The notes: a model not told the origin generated them from the sequence alone. Positions 32,871 to 42,553 are shown, counted from the stretch's first letter. The stretch: DNA of 45,563 bases from Deltaproteobacteria bacterium (GCA_021817825.1 JAKAFS010000023.1:1-45563), one strand, 5' to 3'. Numbers and translations are program-made.

Positions 32871-33731
32871 CTAATACTCGTGAGGCAGTTTATCCAACTC
32901 GGCAAGCGAAAAGACCGGCCCGTCCTTGCAGACGTATTTTTCGCCCACATTGCAACGGCCGCATTTGCCGATCCCGCACTTCATCCGCATCTCCAGGGAG
33001 GTGAAGATGTTCTCCTTGGAAAAGCCGAGTTCGAAGAAGACCGGCAGGGTGAAACGGATCATGACCGGGGGGCCGCAGATGACGGCGACGCTGTTTTCCG
33101 CCGAAGGGGCGATCTCCCGGCAGACGGCCGGGACGAACCCTTCCCGCCCCTTCCAGGTTTCATCTCCCTTGTCGACGGTGACATGCATCCGGATGTCCGT
33201 CCGTTTTTCCCAGGCCGCCAGTTCCTCCTTGTAGCAGAGGAGCCCCGGCGTCCGGGCGCCGTAGATGACGGTAATCTCGCCGAAACGGGACCGATTCTCT
33301 TCCTTAAGCATGTAGTGAATCAGCGAACGCAGGGTCGTGAAGGCAAAGCCGCCGCCCACGACCACGATGTTCTTCCCTTCCAGAGCATCGAGAGGCCAGG
33401 CATTGCCCAGCGGCCCCCGGACGCCCATCCGGGCGCCCACGTCGAGATCGTGGAGGGCCGCGGTGACGATGCCGCTGGAGAGGCTGGCCACCCGCTGAAC
33501 GGTAAATTCGAGATACCCGGTTTGGGTCGGAGAAGAGGCGATCCCGATGGGGCTTTCCCCCTTCCCCAGGATCGACAGTTCGGCGAATTGCCCGGGTAGG
33601 TAACGGAACCGCTCCTCATCTTCTTTATTGACGAAAGCAAATCGGAAGGTCTTGATATCCTTCGTATCGACCTCGGTGACGATCTTCACGACTTCCACGG
33701 GCATGGGAATATAGGGATTCTGCATCTTCAA
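32871..33731 (-). CDS. flxA: FAD/NAD(P)-binding subunit of Flx-Hdr complex (FlxA, AsrB-like)
   Basis: A 286-residue flavoprotein of the AsrB/HydG-type ferredoxin-NADP reductase family. FAD site: YLPGQFAELSILGKGESPIGIASSP (~42-70). NAD site: NIVVVGGGFAFTTLRSLIHYML. The C-terminal [2Fe-2S] motif is CGIGKCGRCNVGEKYVCKDGPVF. In the FlxABCD-HdrABC complex this subunit oxidises NADH and passes electrons through FlxB-D to HdrA. It is the last gene of the hdr-flx block, 94 nt after the previous gene, and its stop lies in the 32-bp repeat. Alone the family also covers anaerobic sulfite reductase B, but no asrC is here. Confidence 0.88.
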   Translation of the reverse strand: MKMQNPYIPMPVEVVKIVTEVDTKDIKTFRFAFVNKEDEERFRYLPGQFAELSILGKGESPIGIASSPTQTGYLEFTVQRVASLSSGIVTAALHDLDVGARMGVRGPLGNAWPLDALEGKNIVVVGGGFAFTTLRSLIHYMLKEENRSRFGEITVIYGARTPGLLCYKEELAAWEKRTDIRMHVTVDKGDETWKGREGFVPAVCREIAPSAENSVAVICGPPVMIRFTLPVFFELGFSKENIFTSLEMRMKCGIGKCGRCNVGEKYVCKDGPVFSLAELDKLPHEY

Positions 33732-33825
33732 TCCTCGTCTAGTTTTTCTTTTTCCGGGCCGGCAGTTTCCCTTCGGCCTTTTTTCAGTGTTGAAGCGGTT
33801 CCGGCGCCAAAAAGCCGGGAGCCTC

Positions 33826-34863
33826 TTACAGCTTCGCCGCCTTCTCCACGATCGAGAAGATGTCGATATTCACCGGGCAGGACCGGGTGCAGCGTCCGCA
33901 GCCTACGCAGGAGATGCAGCCGTACTTGGTCACGTGATAGGAGTACTTGTGGCAGACCTTCTGGCGGTACCGCTGAAAGATCCGGGGCCGCGGATTGTGG
34001 CCGCTGGCTTCCAGGGTAAAATCGGTGAACATGCAGGCGTCCCAGAACCGCTTTCTCGCTCCCTTCCGGAAGAGGGTCTCGTCGTTGATGTCGAAACAGT
34101 AGCAGGTGGGGCAGACAAAGGTGCAGGCGCCGCAGCTGATGCAGGCCGCCGACACCTCTTCCCAGAACGCCGTCTTTTCGAAGATTCCGGTCAGCTTCCC
34201 GGCGATCTCAGTATCCTTGATCTCGGCGAAGCGGGTCTTGACCTCCCGGCCTTTGCGGAGGGTCTCGTCAAAAAAGGCCTCGTCGGCAGTTGCGGCGGCT
34301 TCCAGAACGGCCAGCCCTTTCAGGAGCGCCTCCCCTTTTTCAGTGATGCCCTTCAGGAGCAGGTCCCCGTCCTTTTTGACCATAAAGACGTCGCTTCCCG
34401 ACGGATCAGCGGCCTGGATTGCCAGGGTGTTGTAAAAATCGGCCGGATCGGGCGGCAGCGACGGATCGAAGGCAAAACCCACGACCACGGTCTTGTCGCG
34501 TCTTTCTTTCCAATAGGGATCGATGATGCCCGCGCCCAGGAAGTGGCGGTCCATGATCGCGAAACTCTGGACATCGCAGGGCCGCACCCCGAAGAGCACC
34601 GAGGGCGCAACGGCAATGGGCACCGCTTCAGCCTCTGCATTCCCCTTTTCCAGACGGTAGCGGATCAGATCCTCGGACTGGGGGAAAAAGACGAATTTGG
34701 GGCTCAGGGCCGTATTGTAGAAATCCAGGGTCACCGCGGCCGGATCTTGAATCGCCTGAAAATTGACTGCCTTTTCGTCCCGCACGGGCGCATAGAGCGG
34801 CCCTTTTTCCATCAGTGCTGCCGCCAAACCGCCCAACTTATCGAGGCCTATCTTCTTGAGCAC
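33826..34863 (-). CDS. Fe-S subunit of Flx-Hdr complex (AsrA-like, dicluster ferredoxin)
   Basis: A 345-residue AsrA-like protein with two [4Fe-4S] sites at the C-terminal end: CISCGACTFVCPTCYCFD and CISCVGCGRCTRSCPVNIDIF. The N-terminal 220 residues are an AsrA-type scaffold (LFGVRPCDVQSFAIMDRHFLG, DPYWKERR). It should wire FlxA to the next subunit. I take it as FlxB or FlxC of a FlxABCD-HdrABC complex; the letter cannot be fixed from sequence. The start is 34863; a 47-nt gap separates it from the upstream Fe-S gene. Confidence 0.82.
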   Translation of the reverse strand: MLKKIGLDKLGGLAAALMEKGPLYAPVRDEKAVNFQAIQDPAAVTLDFYNTALSPKFVFFPQSEDLIRYRLEKGNAEAEAVPIAVAPSVLFGVRPCDVQSFAIMDRHFLGAGIIDPYWKERRDKTVVVGFAFDPSLPPDPADFYNTLAIQAADPSGSDVFMVKKDGDLLLKGITEKGEALLKGLAVLEAAATADEAFFDETLRKGREVKTRFAEIKDTEIAGKLTGIFEKTAFWEEVSAACISCGACTFVCPTCYCFDINDETLFRKGARKRFWDACMFTDFTLEASGHNPRPRIFQRYRQKVCHKYSYHVTKYGCISCVGCGRCTRSCPVNIDIFSIVEKAAKL

Positions 34864-34910
34864 AACGTTCTCCTTCCCTCAGCGAGCGTCTCCCGACGAT
34901 CGGAAGATCG

Positions 34911-35774
34911 CTACTTCAGCATCTCGTCCGAATCCTGGTTCCCGTAATTGACCATGACGGGCTTGTCGTCCGTCTTCATGCCCGCGGCCTGCTGGAACAG
35001 CTCCTCGCACTCCTTGGCCAGCTTCTTGTGGAAGAGGTAAAGGGGGATGTCCACGGGACAGGCGCGGCTGCATTCGCCGCAATCGATGCAGCGCCCCGCC
35101 AGATGGTAAAACCGCGTCAGATGGTACATCAGGTTGCCGTCGGCGGTGGGCGATTTATCGGCCCAGCGGGGCTTCGAGGCATCCATGAAGCAGGGATCGC
35201 AGTAGCACATGGGGCAGGCCTTGCGGCAGGCAAAGCAGCGGATGCATTTGTCGAATTCCTTTTTCCAGAAGGCCAGGCGGGCCTCCTGGTCCATCGCTTC
35301 GTATTGGGCAAGAACCTCATAGGGGGAACCGGTTTCGACGCCCCGGATCTCCTCGCCCAGGAGAATGTCGTAGAGCACGGGATTCACGAGGCTGCCCATG
35401 GTGGTTCGGTCGATCGCCCGGCCGGTCTTGGGATCTTTCAATCCCGCAAAGGGGATCCCGAGGAGCACCAGATCCTCCCGGCAGACCTTCTCCTCCTGGA
35501 TCAGCTGGACCACGGCCCGGCTGTCGGCGGCCTTGACGGCAACGGCGATCCTCGTCTTGGGGGGATACTTGGTGAGGTATCTCGCCAGATTGAAGGTGCA
35601 GTATTCGTTGAAGACCAGGTTTTCGGCCTCTTCCACGGTCTTTGCGGCATAGGGAATCGGATGGTCGTCGCCGTAGCCGCGTCCGTAGGCCAGAACCACG
35701 GACACCTCCTTGCTTTCCAAGAGCCGCTTCGCTTCCCTTATGAGATTTTCTTCGATTTGTTTGATGGCGGTCAT
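34911..35774 (-). CDS. Fe-S subunit of Flx-Hdr complex (dicluster ferredoxin)
   Basis: A 287-residue protein. Residues ~15-190 form an alpha/beta domain (VVLAYGRGYGDDHPIPYAAKT, IAVAVKAADSRAVVQLIQEEKV) similar to the N-terminal part of FrhB/coenzyme F420 hydrogenase B-like proteins. Two [4Fe-4S] motifs follow: CIRCFACRKACPMCYC and CIDCGECSRACPVDIPL. The gene starts at 35774, overlapping the FlxD stop (ATGA). It is one of the two Fe-S relays of the Flx module; assignment as FlxB or FlxC is open. Confidence 0.82.
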   Translation of the reverse strand: MTAIKQIEENLIREAKRLLESKEVSVVLAYGRGYGDDHPIPYAAKTVEEAENLVFNEYCTFNLARYLTKYPPKTRIAVAVKAADSRAVVQLIQEEKVCREDLVLLGIPFAGLKDPKTGRAIDRTTMGSLVNPVLYDILLGEEIRGVETGSPYEVLAQYEAMDQEARLAFWKKEFDKCIRCFACRKACPMCYCDPCFMDASKPRWADKSPTADGNLMYHLTRFYHLAGRCIDCGECSRACPVDIPLYLFHKKLAKECEELFQQAAGMKTDDKPVMVNYGNQDSDEMLK

Positions 35775-36211
35775 GGGCGTTCACCCTGATTGGCTTCGAT
35801 CCGGAATGCCTTCTGCGGTCCCAGTTTTTTGAGATCGTTGGTAAATTCGGTCACCACCTCGGCGTACTTGTTTCCTTCCGAGGCGGAGATCCATTCGACC
35901 CGAAAGCGCCGCGGATCCATGCCTGAAAATTCCAGGATCTTCTTGGTGATCGCAAGCTTTCTCCGGGCATAGAGGTTTCCCGTGCCGTAATGGCAATCTC
36001 CGGGATGGCAGCCGCCCACGAGCACCCCGTCGGCGCCGAGCTGAAAGGCCCGGATGATGAACGAGGGGTTGATCCGGCTCGAACACATCACCCGCACCGT
36101 CCGGACGTTCTGGGGATATTTGAGCCGGGTCGTTCCGGCAAGGTCCGCCCCGGTGTAGGTGCACCAGTTGCAGGCAATGCCCAGTATTTTAGGTTCGAAA
36201 TCCATTCCCAT
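35771..36211 (-). CDS. MvhD-type hydrogenase iron-sulfur subunit (FlxD-like)
   Basis: A 146-residue MvhD-family protein. It contains LGIACNWCTYTGADLAG, VRVMCSSRINPSFIIRAFQLGADGVLVGGCHPGDCHY, and the TKKILEFSGMDPRRFRVEWISASEG block, with the Cys residues that bind a [2Fe-2S] cluster. MvhD feeds electrons to HdrA in methanogens; in bacteria this subunit is FlxD of FlxABCD-HdrABC. It sits 10 nt after hdrA and overlaps the next gene by 4 bp, as expected for a physical partner of HdrA. Confidence 0.9.
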   Translation of the reverse strand: MGMDFEPKILGIACNWCTYTGADLAGTTRLKYPQNVRTVRVMCSSRINPSFIIRAFQLGADGVLVGGCHPGDCHYGTGNLYARRKLAITKKILEFSGMDPRRFRVEWISASEGNKYAEVVTEFTNDLKKLGPQKAFRIEANQGERP

Positions 36212-36221
36212 CTCCTTTGGG

Positions 36222-38180
36222 TCAATATTCCATTAATCCTTCGATTTCCGCCATGACCTGGTCGTTGGTGAAGTGGCGGGTGAAGATCGCCGAGGCCGGG
36301 CAGCTGGCCGCGCAAAGCCCGCAGCCTTTGCAGAGGGCCTCGTTGATTTCGGACACGTGCTTTTCCTCATTGAACCCGGGCGCCCCGTAGGGGCAGACCC
36401 GCACGCAGTTCTGGCAGCCGCAGCAGGAGGCCGGATTGACGATGGCCGTGGCCGCCTCCAATTCCAGTTTGTCCTTGACCACGATGGTCAGGGCCTCGGC
36501 GGCCGCGCCGGTACCCTGGGCGACCGAGTCGGGGATGTCTTTCGGCCCCTGGCAGGCCCCGGCGATGAAGACGCCTTCGGTCATGGTGGAAAGGGGGGCC
36601 AGTTTCGGATGGCGTTCCATGAAAAATCCGTATTTGTCGGTGCTGAGATTGAAGAGCCGGGCCATCTCCTTGGCATCGGCCCGGGGCTTCATCGCCGGCG
36701 AAAGGACCACCATATCGACCGGGATTTTCGCGAAATGGCCCGTCAGGGTGTCGTCCACCTCGACGATGAGCTTGCCCTCGCAATCGGGATTGTCGGTCTT
36801 GTCGGTGACCCGGGCCGCCTTGCCGCGGATGAACTTCACGTCCTCTTCCACGAGCCTATTGTAGAACTCCTCGTACCCCTTGCCCGGCGCCCGCATGTCG
36901 ATATAGAGCTGATAGACGTCGCCGTGGGTCTTTTCCTTCAAAAGATGGGCGAATTTCAGGGAATACATGCAGCAGACCCGGCTGCAGTACTCGCAGTGGT
37001 TCTTGTCCCGGCTGCCGATGCAATGGAGGATGGCGATGCTCTGCGGCTCCCGGCCGTCCCGCAGGACGACCTTGCCGCCCGTGGGACCGGCGGAATTGAA
37101 GAGCCGCTCGACCTCCAGGGCGTGGTAGACCCCGGGGAATTTCCCGTAGCCGTACTGGACCAAGGGGGCGACATCCATGAGGTCGTAGCCGGTGGCCACG
37201 ATCACGGCGCCCACCTTGATTTCCCGGAAGCTGTCCGCCTGGTCGAAGGCGATGGCCGACTGGCCGCAGACCTTTTCGCAGAGCCGGCACTTCCCCTTCT
37301 TGAAATAGGTGCAGGCCTCCCGGTCGATGACCGGCTTCTGGGGAACGGCCTGGGGAAAGGGGATATAGATGGCCTTGCGCGGAGCCAGTCCTTCGTCCCA
37401 TTCGGAGACGCCCTTTCCGGGGCACTTTTCCGTACAGGCCAGACAGGCGTTGCACTTGGCGTGGTCCACGTAGCGGGCCTTCTGCCGGATCTTCACGTCG
37501 AAATTGCCCACGAACCCCTTGACCTCGTCCACTTCGCAATAGGTCAGAAGCTCGATGCGCGGATTCTGGAGGACCGCATCCATCTTGGGGGTCAGGATGC
37601 AGGCCGAACAGTCCAGGGTGGGGAAGGTCTTGTCGAACTGGGCCATGTGGCCGCCCAGGGTGGAATTGCGCTCCACGAGATAGACCTTTTTCCCGGTCTC
37701 GGCCAGTTCCAGGGCGGCCTGGATCCCGGTGATCCCGCCGCCGACGATCATCACGTCGGAATTGACGTCGATGAAGCGGGGAGTCAGAGGCTGGAGAAGC
37801 CTTGCCCGGTAGACCGCGCCGTTGACCAGGGCCTTGGCCTTGGCCGTGGCTTCGTCCTCGTTTTCGGTGACCCAGGCGGCCTGTTCCCGGACATTGACGA
37901 TGGAAAGCAGGTATTGGTTCAATCCCGCCGCGGCAATGACCTTCCGAAAGGTCTTTTCATGCATGAGCGGCGAACAGGCGGCGATGATGACCCTATCCAG
38001 GTTGTATTTTTTGATGTCGTTCTGAATCAACTCCTGCCCCGGCGTGGAGCACATGAACTTGTAGTCCCCGGCCACGACCACATCGGGCAAGGTCTTGGCA
38101 AACTCGGCCAGTTCGCTGACCCGGACGGTCTTGGCGATGTTCATCCCGCAGTGGCAGACAAAAACCCCGATCCTGCTCAT
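36222..38180 (-). CDS. hdrA: CoB-CoM heterodisulfide reductase-type subunit A (HdrA)
   Basis: A 652-residue flavin/iron-sulfur protein. Residues 1-135 form the N-terminal domain with a GVFVCHCGMNIA start and CSTPGQ. The FAD site VMIVGGGITGIQAALELAETGKKVYLVERN is at 143-172, followed by THLDCSACILTP-like cysteines and by ferredoxin motifs CNACLACTEKCPGKG (mid-protein) and CCGCQNCVRVCPYG plus CKGCGLCAASCPASAI (C-terminal). HdrA carries the bifurcating FAD that couples exergonic reduction of a disulfide to endergonic ferredoxin reduction. The ATG at 38180 overlaps the hdrCB stop. No methanogen-specific genes are present; the disulfide substrate is unknown. Confidence 0.92.
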   Translation of the reverse strand: MSRIGVFVCHCGMNIAKTVRVSELAEFAKTLPDVVVAGDYKFMCSTPGQELIQNDIKKYNLDRVIIAACSPLMHEKTFRKVIAAAGLNQYLLSIVNVREQAAWVTENEDEATAKAKALVNGAVYRARLLQPLTPRFIDVNSDVMIVGGGITGIQAALELAETGKKVYLVERNSTLGGHMAQFDKTFPTLDCSACILTPKMDAVLQNPRIELLTYCEVDEVKGFVGNFDVKIRQKARYVDHAKCNACLACTEKCPGKGVSEWDEGLAPRKAIYIPFPQAVPQKPVIDREACTYFKKGKCRLCEKVCGQSAIAFDQADSFREIKVGAVIVATGYDLMDVAPLVQYGYGKFPGVYHALEVERLFNSAGPTGGKVVLRDGREPQSIAILHCIGSRDKNHCEYCSRVCCMYSLKFAHLLKEKTHGDVYQLYIDMRAPGKGYEEFYNRLVEEDVKFIRGKAARVTDKTDNPDCEGKLIVEVDDTLTGHFAKIPVDMVVLSPAMKPRADAKEMARLFNLSTDKYGFFMERHPKLAPLSTMTEGVFIAGACQGPKDIPDSVAQGTGAAAEALTIVVKDKLELEAATAIVNPASCCGCQNCVRVCPYGAPGFNEEKHVSEINEALCKGCGLCAASCPASAIFTRHFTNDQVMAEIEGLMEY

Positions 38181-39328
38181 AAAGACTCCTTATCCTCAAG
38201 GCTCTCGCAAACGAGTTCCGTCAAATCCTTGATCTTGATCCGGTCGTCGGCATTCAGGGTGCGGACGCTGTCCTCCAGCATGGCGATGCAGTAGGGGCAG
38301 GAGGTGGCCAGGACCGTCGCCCCGGTCGCCAGGGCTTCTTCTACCCGCAGGTCGCTCAGCCGCTCCCCCTTGGCGCGTTCCATCCAGAGTCCTCCTCCCC
38401 CGCCACCGCAGCACATGCTCTGCTCGCGGATCCGGTCCATCTCGACCAGTTCCACGCCGGGCAGGGCCTTGAGGATCTCCCGCGGCGCATCGTAGATGCC
38501 GCTGTGCCGGCCGAGGTAACAGGGATCATGGTAGGTGACCTTGAGGCCGCCGCGGTCTTTGGTGGGCCGGATTTTCTCCGATCGGAGCAGATCGGCCAAA
38601 AGCGCGCTGAAATGGATGACCTCGATATCCGTGCCATATTCCTGCTGGAAGGTGGCCAGGCAGTGGGGGGAGATGGTGAGAATCTTCTTGACGCCCGAGA
38701 TCTTGAAAAGCTCCAGATTGTTCGTCTTGAACCGCTCGAAAAGATCGAAATCGCCGACTTTCCGGACACTCTCCCCGCAGCACTGGGCCTCGGCCCCCGG
38801 CAGGCCCCAACTCAGACCCGCCCGGTCGAGGAGCGCTGCGGACGCCTTGGCCACCTGGACATTCCGGGGATCGTAACAGACGGTGCAGCAGGTCCAATAG
38901 AGGTAGTCCATTCCGGCAGTGAAGAGGGGGTACTTCCCTGCGGCCCAGTCGTTCCTTTTTTCGGCATCGCCGGACCAGGGATTTCCCCGGGCCGCCAGAC
39001 TCCCGGTGAATCCCCGCAGGCTCGTGGGAAGCATTCCGCCGCCGGCGTACATATTCCGGATCGACTTCACCAGATCGATGATTTCCACCCCCCGGGGGCA
39101 GCGATCGACACAAAACTTGCAGGTCGTGCAGCCCCACATCAGCTCCTCGATCCCTTCATAGCCCAGCTGGCTGAGCCGGATCAATTTGCGGATGCTGAAC
39201 TCGGTGATCGGACTCCAGGGACAGGTCCCCGTGCAGGTCCCGCACTGATAGCATTTTTTGAACGCCTCGCCGCCCGCCTCGGCAATGGCCTGGGACATCT
39301 CAAGGTAAGGTGTAAGTGCCGTCGACAT
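38177..39328 (-). CDS. hdrCB: Fused HdrC-HdrB heterodisulfide reductase-type subunit
   Basis: A 383-residue fusion. Residues 20-80 are HdrC-like with two [4Fe-4S] motifs (C26-C29-C32-C36 and C67-C70-C73-C77). Residues 140-350 are HdrB-like with two CCG domains. The second has the full non-cubane cluster motif C270-X35-CC(306-307)-X36-C344-xx-C347. The first has C148 and CC(183-184) but S-P-H-C223 where CxxC is expected, so its first Cys is Ser. It should reduce a disulfide at one non-cubane cluster. HdrB and HdrC are separate in FlxABCD-HdrABC of Desulfovibrio. It is the first gene of the block; AAGGAG lies 12 nt upstream. Confidence 0.85.
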   Translation of the reverse strand: MSTALTPYLEMSQAIAEAGGEAFKKCYQCGTCTGTCPWSPITEFSIRKLIRLSQLGYEGIEELMWGCTTCKFCVDRCPRGVEIIDLVKSIRNMYAGGGMLPTSLRGFTGSLAARGNPWSGDAEKRNDWAAGKYPLFTAGMDYLYWTCCTVCYDPRNVQVAKASAALLDRAGLSWGLPGAEAQCCGESVRKVGDFDLFERFKTNNLELFKISGVKKILTISPHCLATFQQEYGTDIEVIHFSALLADLLRSEKIRPTKDRGGLKVTYHDPCYLGRHSGIYDAPREILKALPGVELVEMDRIREQSMCCGGGGGGLWMERAKGERLSDLRVEEALATGATVLATSCPYCIAMLEDSVRTLNADDRIKIKDLTELVCESLEDKESL

Positions 39329-39691
39329 GTTCTTGCGTAGCTCCTTGTCTTTGGAATGACCGCTCGAAAGTTTTCATCCGCACTTTTGTCCGCTCCCCGG
39401 CATCCCCCCAGGCATATTCATCCGGAACGGCCTCGTTGCGACGGGAAAAAGGACAGAGTTCGGTAGGTGTAAAGTGAAACGGGACAATGATAACCATCAT
39501 AATATATCAAATACGCGCTACCGATCCCTACGTCGCGGACCTGACCGCTCTGCGGGTGACTCAGGTGATGAAACAGGCACAATCACAGAGGAACGCTTGC
39601 GTATCGAAGTGAACAGGACCGGAATCATAGCTACACAGGGGTGCACGCATTTTCAACCGGCGCTGTTCAGGGCTTCAAAAGTCATCATTGC
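39329..39691. other. Intergenic region upstream of the hdr-flx block
   Basis: 363 nt between hdrCB and the P-ATPase gene stop. It includes the dyad ATGAT-AACC-ATCAT (39487-39500) in an AT-rich patch, reminiscent of a Fur box half but too short to call. A 135-codon plus-strand frame here overlaps the ATPase antisense and is not credible. No clear promoter. Confidence 0.4.
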
Positions 39692-42553
39692 CTATTGGAT
39701 TTTGTTCTCCCTGTCAAGGGTATTTTTCGGTGGCAACCTCCCCCCGGCCTTCCGTTTCCGGAAGTACAATTTGACCAGTTCCATGGCGACGGGCGAGACG
39801 AAGCAGAAGGGCGCCATGAGCAGCCAGTCGCCGGGTGTCAGAGGCACGGCGTCAAAGAAAGGTCGGATGAAGGGCACATAGGTGACCATCAGAACGAGCA
39901 GGAAGGAAGCGCCCGTCGCCCAGACCATCCACTTGTTGGAAAAAAGGCCCAAGGAAAAGACGCTGTGGTGTTCCGACCGGGCGGTAAAGGCCCGCAGCAG
40001 TTCCGAGGTGCAGAGGGTCACAAAGGCCATGGTCTGCGCCGCTTCGAGATGGCCGGGGAAACGCTGCATCCCCAGGATGAAGACCGAAAGGATGGCCGCG
40101 GCGTCTGCAATCGAGACCACGGCAATCCCGATGGCCATATTCGCATCGATCACCGGTTCTTTCGGAGGCCGGGGCGGTTCCTTCATGATGTCGGGTTCGC
40201 CTTTCTCCATCCCCAGGGCCAGGGCCGGGGCGCCGTCGGAAACCAAATTGAGCCAGAGCAGTTGAATGGGCTTCAAGGGAATGGGAAACCCCATCAGCAT
40301 GGCACCGAAGACGATCAGGATCTCCCCGACGTTGCAGGCCAAAAGAAAATAGACGAACTTCCGGATGTTCGCATAGATGATTCGCCCTTGTTCGATCGCC
40401 GAGACGATGCTGGCAAAATTGTCGTCCGTCAGGACCATGTCCGCCGATTCCTTGGACACGTCGGTCCCGGTGATGCCCATGGCGATGCCGATATTCGCCC
40501 TTTTGAGGGCCGGCGCATCGTTCACGCCGTCGCCGGTCATGGCCACGATCTGACCGCCGGCCTTGAGGGCGTCGACGATCTTGGTCTTGTTTGCCGGCGA
40601 GACGCGGCAGCAGACATCGATCCTATGCGCCTGGGTCACAAGCGTCTCATCGCTCATCCGGTCGAGCTCGGCTCCGGTCAGGACCAGGCCGCCCGGCGTC
40701 AAGAGGCCGATCTCCCGGGCAATGGCCTCTGCGGTGTCCCGGTAGTCGCCGGTCACCATGATGCTCTTGAGCCCCGCCTCCTTGGCCAGTTTTACCGCGT
40801 CCTGCACCTCCGGCCGGGCGGGATCGATCATGCCGAGGAGGCCCACGAAGGTCAGCCCTTTTTCAATTTCCTCGGCGGTGCAGCTTTCCGCCTCGGGAGT
40901 GCAGGAGAGGGGCCGATAGGCAATGCCCAGCACCCGGAGGGCCGCGCTTGCCATATCGTGGTTCTGGGCCAGGATCTCCGCGCGCCGTTCCTCGGTCAGG
41001 GCGATGGGGAGGCCGTTTTCCAGCAGATGGCTACAGAGACTCAGGATGATGTCGGGCGCTCCCTTGACGCAGGCGATGACGGGCGCGCCGGGAAGGCCGG
41101 CCGCGGGAAACCGGACATCGGTGCCATCGTTGCGGTGGATGGTGGTCATCCGCTTCCGCTCCGAATCGAAGGGAATCTCCTGGGTTCGCGGATAGGCGTT
41201 TTCTATCTCTTCCCGATGGAAGCCGGCCTTGGCGGCCGCGACGACCAGGGCGCCCTCGGTTGGATCGCCGTGGATATGCCAGGGGCGCTCCCCCGTGTCC
41301 ACCGCCTTTTGCTCCAGGAAGGCATCGTTGCATAAAAGAGCGCTCAGCAGGAGGGCGGAAACATCCGGCTCCTGAAGCGCAGCGAAGGGCTTGCCCTCCA
41401 GGAAAAACTCTCCCGTCGGGATGTACCCCTGGCCGGTGACCTGAAACCGCTTTTTCCCCGCCCATCCCTGTAGCACGGTCATCTTGTTCTGCGTCAGGGT
41501 CCCCGTTTTGTCGGAGCAGATCACCGTGGTGCAGCCCAGGGTCTCCACGGCCGGCAGCTTGCGGATCAGCGCATGGCGCTTGATCATCTGCTGCATCCCG
41601 AGGGCGAGACAGATGGTCACGATCGCCGGGAGCCCTTCCGGCACGGCGGCAATGGCGAGGCTGACCGCAGTCATGAAGAGATTGATGATGTCCTTCTTTT
41701 CGGTCGCGAGGTATTGGAAGAGCCCGGTGTCGAAGATGCCCGCCAGATGCGTATCTCGAAAGAGGCCGTAAACAAGAACGATGCCGCAGATGGCCAGGCA
41801 TGCCGAACCGAGGATCTTCCCCATCTGCGCCAGTTTCTTCTGGAGGGGGGTATCCTCTGTCTCGTAGGATTGGAGCATCTCCGCAATGAGGCCGATCTGG
41901 GTGTGCATTCCCGTGGCGGCCACGATTCCCCTGCCCCGTCCGTAGCTGATCAGGGTGCTCATAAAGGCGGTGTTCATCCGGTCGCCGAGCGGGATTTCCT
42001 TGTCCAACACGATCACCGCGTTTTTCTCCACCGGCAGCGACTCTCCCGTCAGCGAGGCCTCCTCGATCTTGAGATTGACGCTTTCGACGAGACGCATATC
42101 GGCAGGGACAAAATTTCCGGCTTCCAGAAGAACGAGGTCGCCGACGACCAACTCCCGGGCAGGCACCGTGAAGTGATTCCCGCCGCGGATCACCTGGACA
42201 TTGGGGGTGGCCATCTTTCTTAAGGCCGCGATCGCCTTCTCGGCCTTCGCTTCCTGGATCACCCCGACGATGGAATTGAGAGCGACGATAATCATGATGG
42301 CGATGGAATCGATATATTCGCCCAAAAGCAGGGAGACGACGGCGGCAACGATCAGAATGATGACGAGAAAATTGTTGAACTGGGCAAGGAGCATTTGAAA
42401 AAAACCGGGACGGGACTTTTCCTGGAGTTCGTTGTAACCGTATTGCGTCAGCCGGGCGGCCGCCTCGGCCTGGGAAAGCCCCTGGTCGAGGTGCGACTTC
42501 ACTCCCTCGACGACTTCGTCGATCGATTTGCTATGGCACTCCTTGTCCACCAT
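39692..42553 (-). CDS. P2A-type cation-transporting (probably Ca2+) P-type ATPase
   Basis: A 953-residue P-type ATPase. An N-terminal cation-ATPase domain (residues 5-75) precedes TM1-2. The A-domain has LTGES, the P-domain has the phosphorylation motif DKTGTLTQ and GDGVNDAP, and the N-domain has KGAP. TM4 reads [17 protein letters not shown]5 [14 protein letters not shown] and TM6 [25 protein letters not shown], with the Asn and Asp that bind Ca2+ in SERCA/PMCA-type pumps. It probably exports Ca2+. AAGGAG precedes the ATG at 42553. It lies 66 nt downstream of rnfB, so it may share the rnf transcript, but a metabolic link is not obvious. Confidence 0.92.
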   Translation of the reverse strand: MVDKECHSKSIDEVVEGVKSHLDQGLSQAEAAARLTQYGYNELQEKSRPGFFQMLLAQFNNFLVIILIVAAVVSLLLGEYIDSIAIMIIVALNSIVGVIQEAKAEKAIAALRKMATPNVQVIRGGNHFTVPARELVVGDLVLLEAGNFVPADMRLVESVNLKIEEASLTGESLPVEKNAVIVLDKEIPLGDRMNTAFMSTLISYGRGRGIVAATGMHTQIGLIAEMLQSYETEDTPLQKKLAQMGKILGSACLAICGIVLVYGLFRDTHLAGIFDTGLFQYLATEKKDIINLFMTAVSLAIAAVPEGLPAIVTICLALGMQQMIKRHALIRKLPAVETLGCTTVICSDKTGTLTQNKMTVLQGWAGKKRFQVTGQGYIPTGEFFLEGKPFAALQEPDVSALLLSALLCNDAFLEQKAVDTGERPWHIHGDPTEGALVVAAAKAGFHREEIENAYPRTQEIPFDSERKRMTTIHRNDGTDVRFPAAGLPGAPVIACVKGAPDIILSLCSHLLENGLPIALTEERRAEILAQNHDMASAALRVLGIAYRPLSCTPEAESCTAEEIEKGLTFVGLLGMIDPARPEVQDAVKLAKEAGLKSIMVTGDYRDTAEAIAREIGLLTPGGLVLTGAELDRMSDETLVTQAHRIDVCCRVSPANKTKIVDALKAGGQIVAMTGDGVNDAPALKRANIGIAMGITGTDVSKESADMVLTDDNFASIVSAIEQGRIIYANIRKFVYFLLACNVGEILIVFGAMLMGFPIPLKPIQLLWLNLVSDGAPALALGMEKGEPDIMKEPPRPPKEPVIDANMAIGIAVVSIADAAAILSVFILGMQRFPGHLEAAQTMAFVTLCTSELLRAFTARSEHHSVFSLGLFSNKWMVWATGASFLLVLMVTYVPFIRPFFDAVPLTPGDWLLMAPFCFVSPVAMELVKLYFRKRKAGGRLPPKNTLDRENKIQ

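Larger units (their letters stand above)
32761..32880. repeat. Direct repeat of 32 bp, 88 bp apart, between flxA and nfnA
   Basis: Copies 32761-32792 and 32849-32880 match at 29 of 32 positions, all three differences being transitions. Each holds the 18-bp palindrome CTGTGAAATTTTACACAG and, on the minus strand, GAGTATTAG. In the right copy that TAG is the flxA stop, so the left copy looks like a duplication of the flxA tail. Confidence 0.9.

Noticed and set aside
36273-38294. 673-codon plus-strand frame.
   Set aside because: Antisense shadow of hdrA; composition is typical of reversed high-GC coding sequence.
36222-39328. Hdr genes as evidence for a methanogen.
   Set aside because: HdrA/B/C with MvhD and Flx subunits are widespread in anaerobic bacteria; Rnf, GAF/PAS kinases and L,D-transpeptidase point to a bacterium.
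39474-39881. 135-codon plus-strand frame near the P-ATPase 3' end.
   Set aside because: It runs antisense through the ATPase C-terminus, has no ribosome site and no recognisable domain; it is a high-GC shadow.
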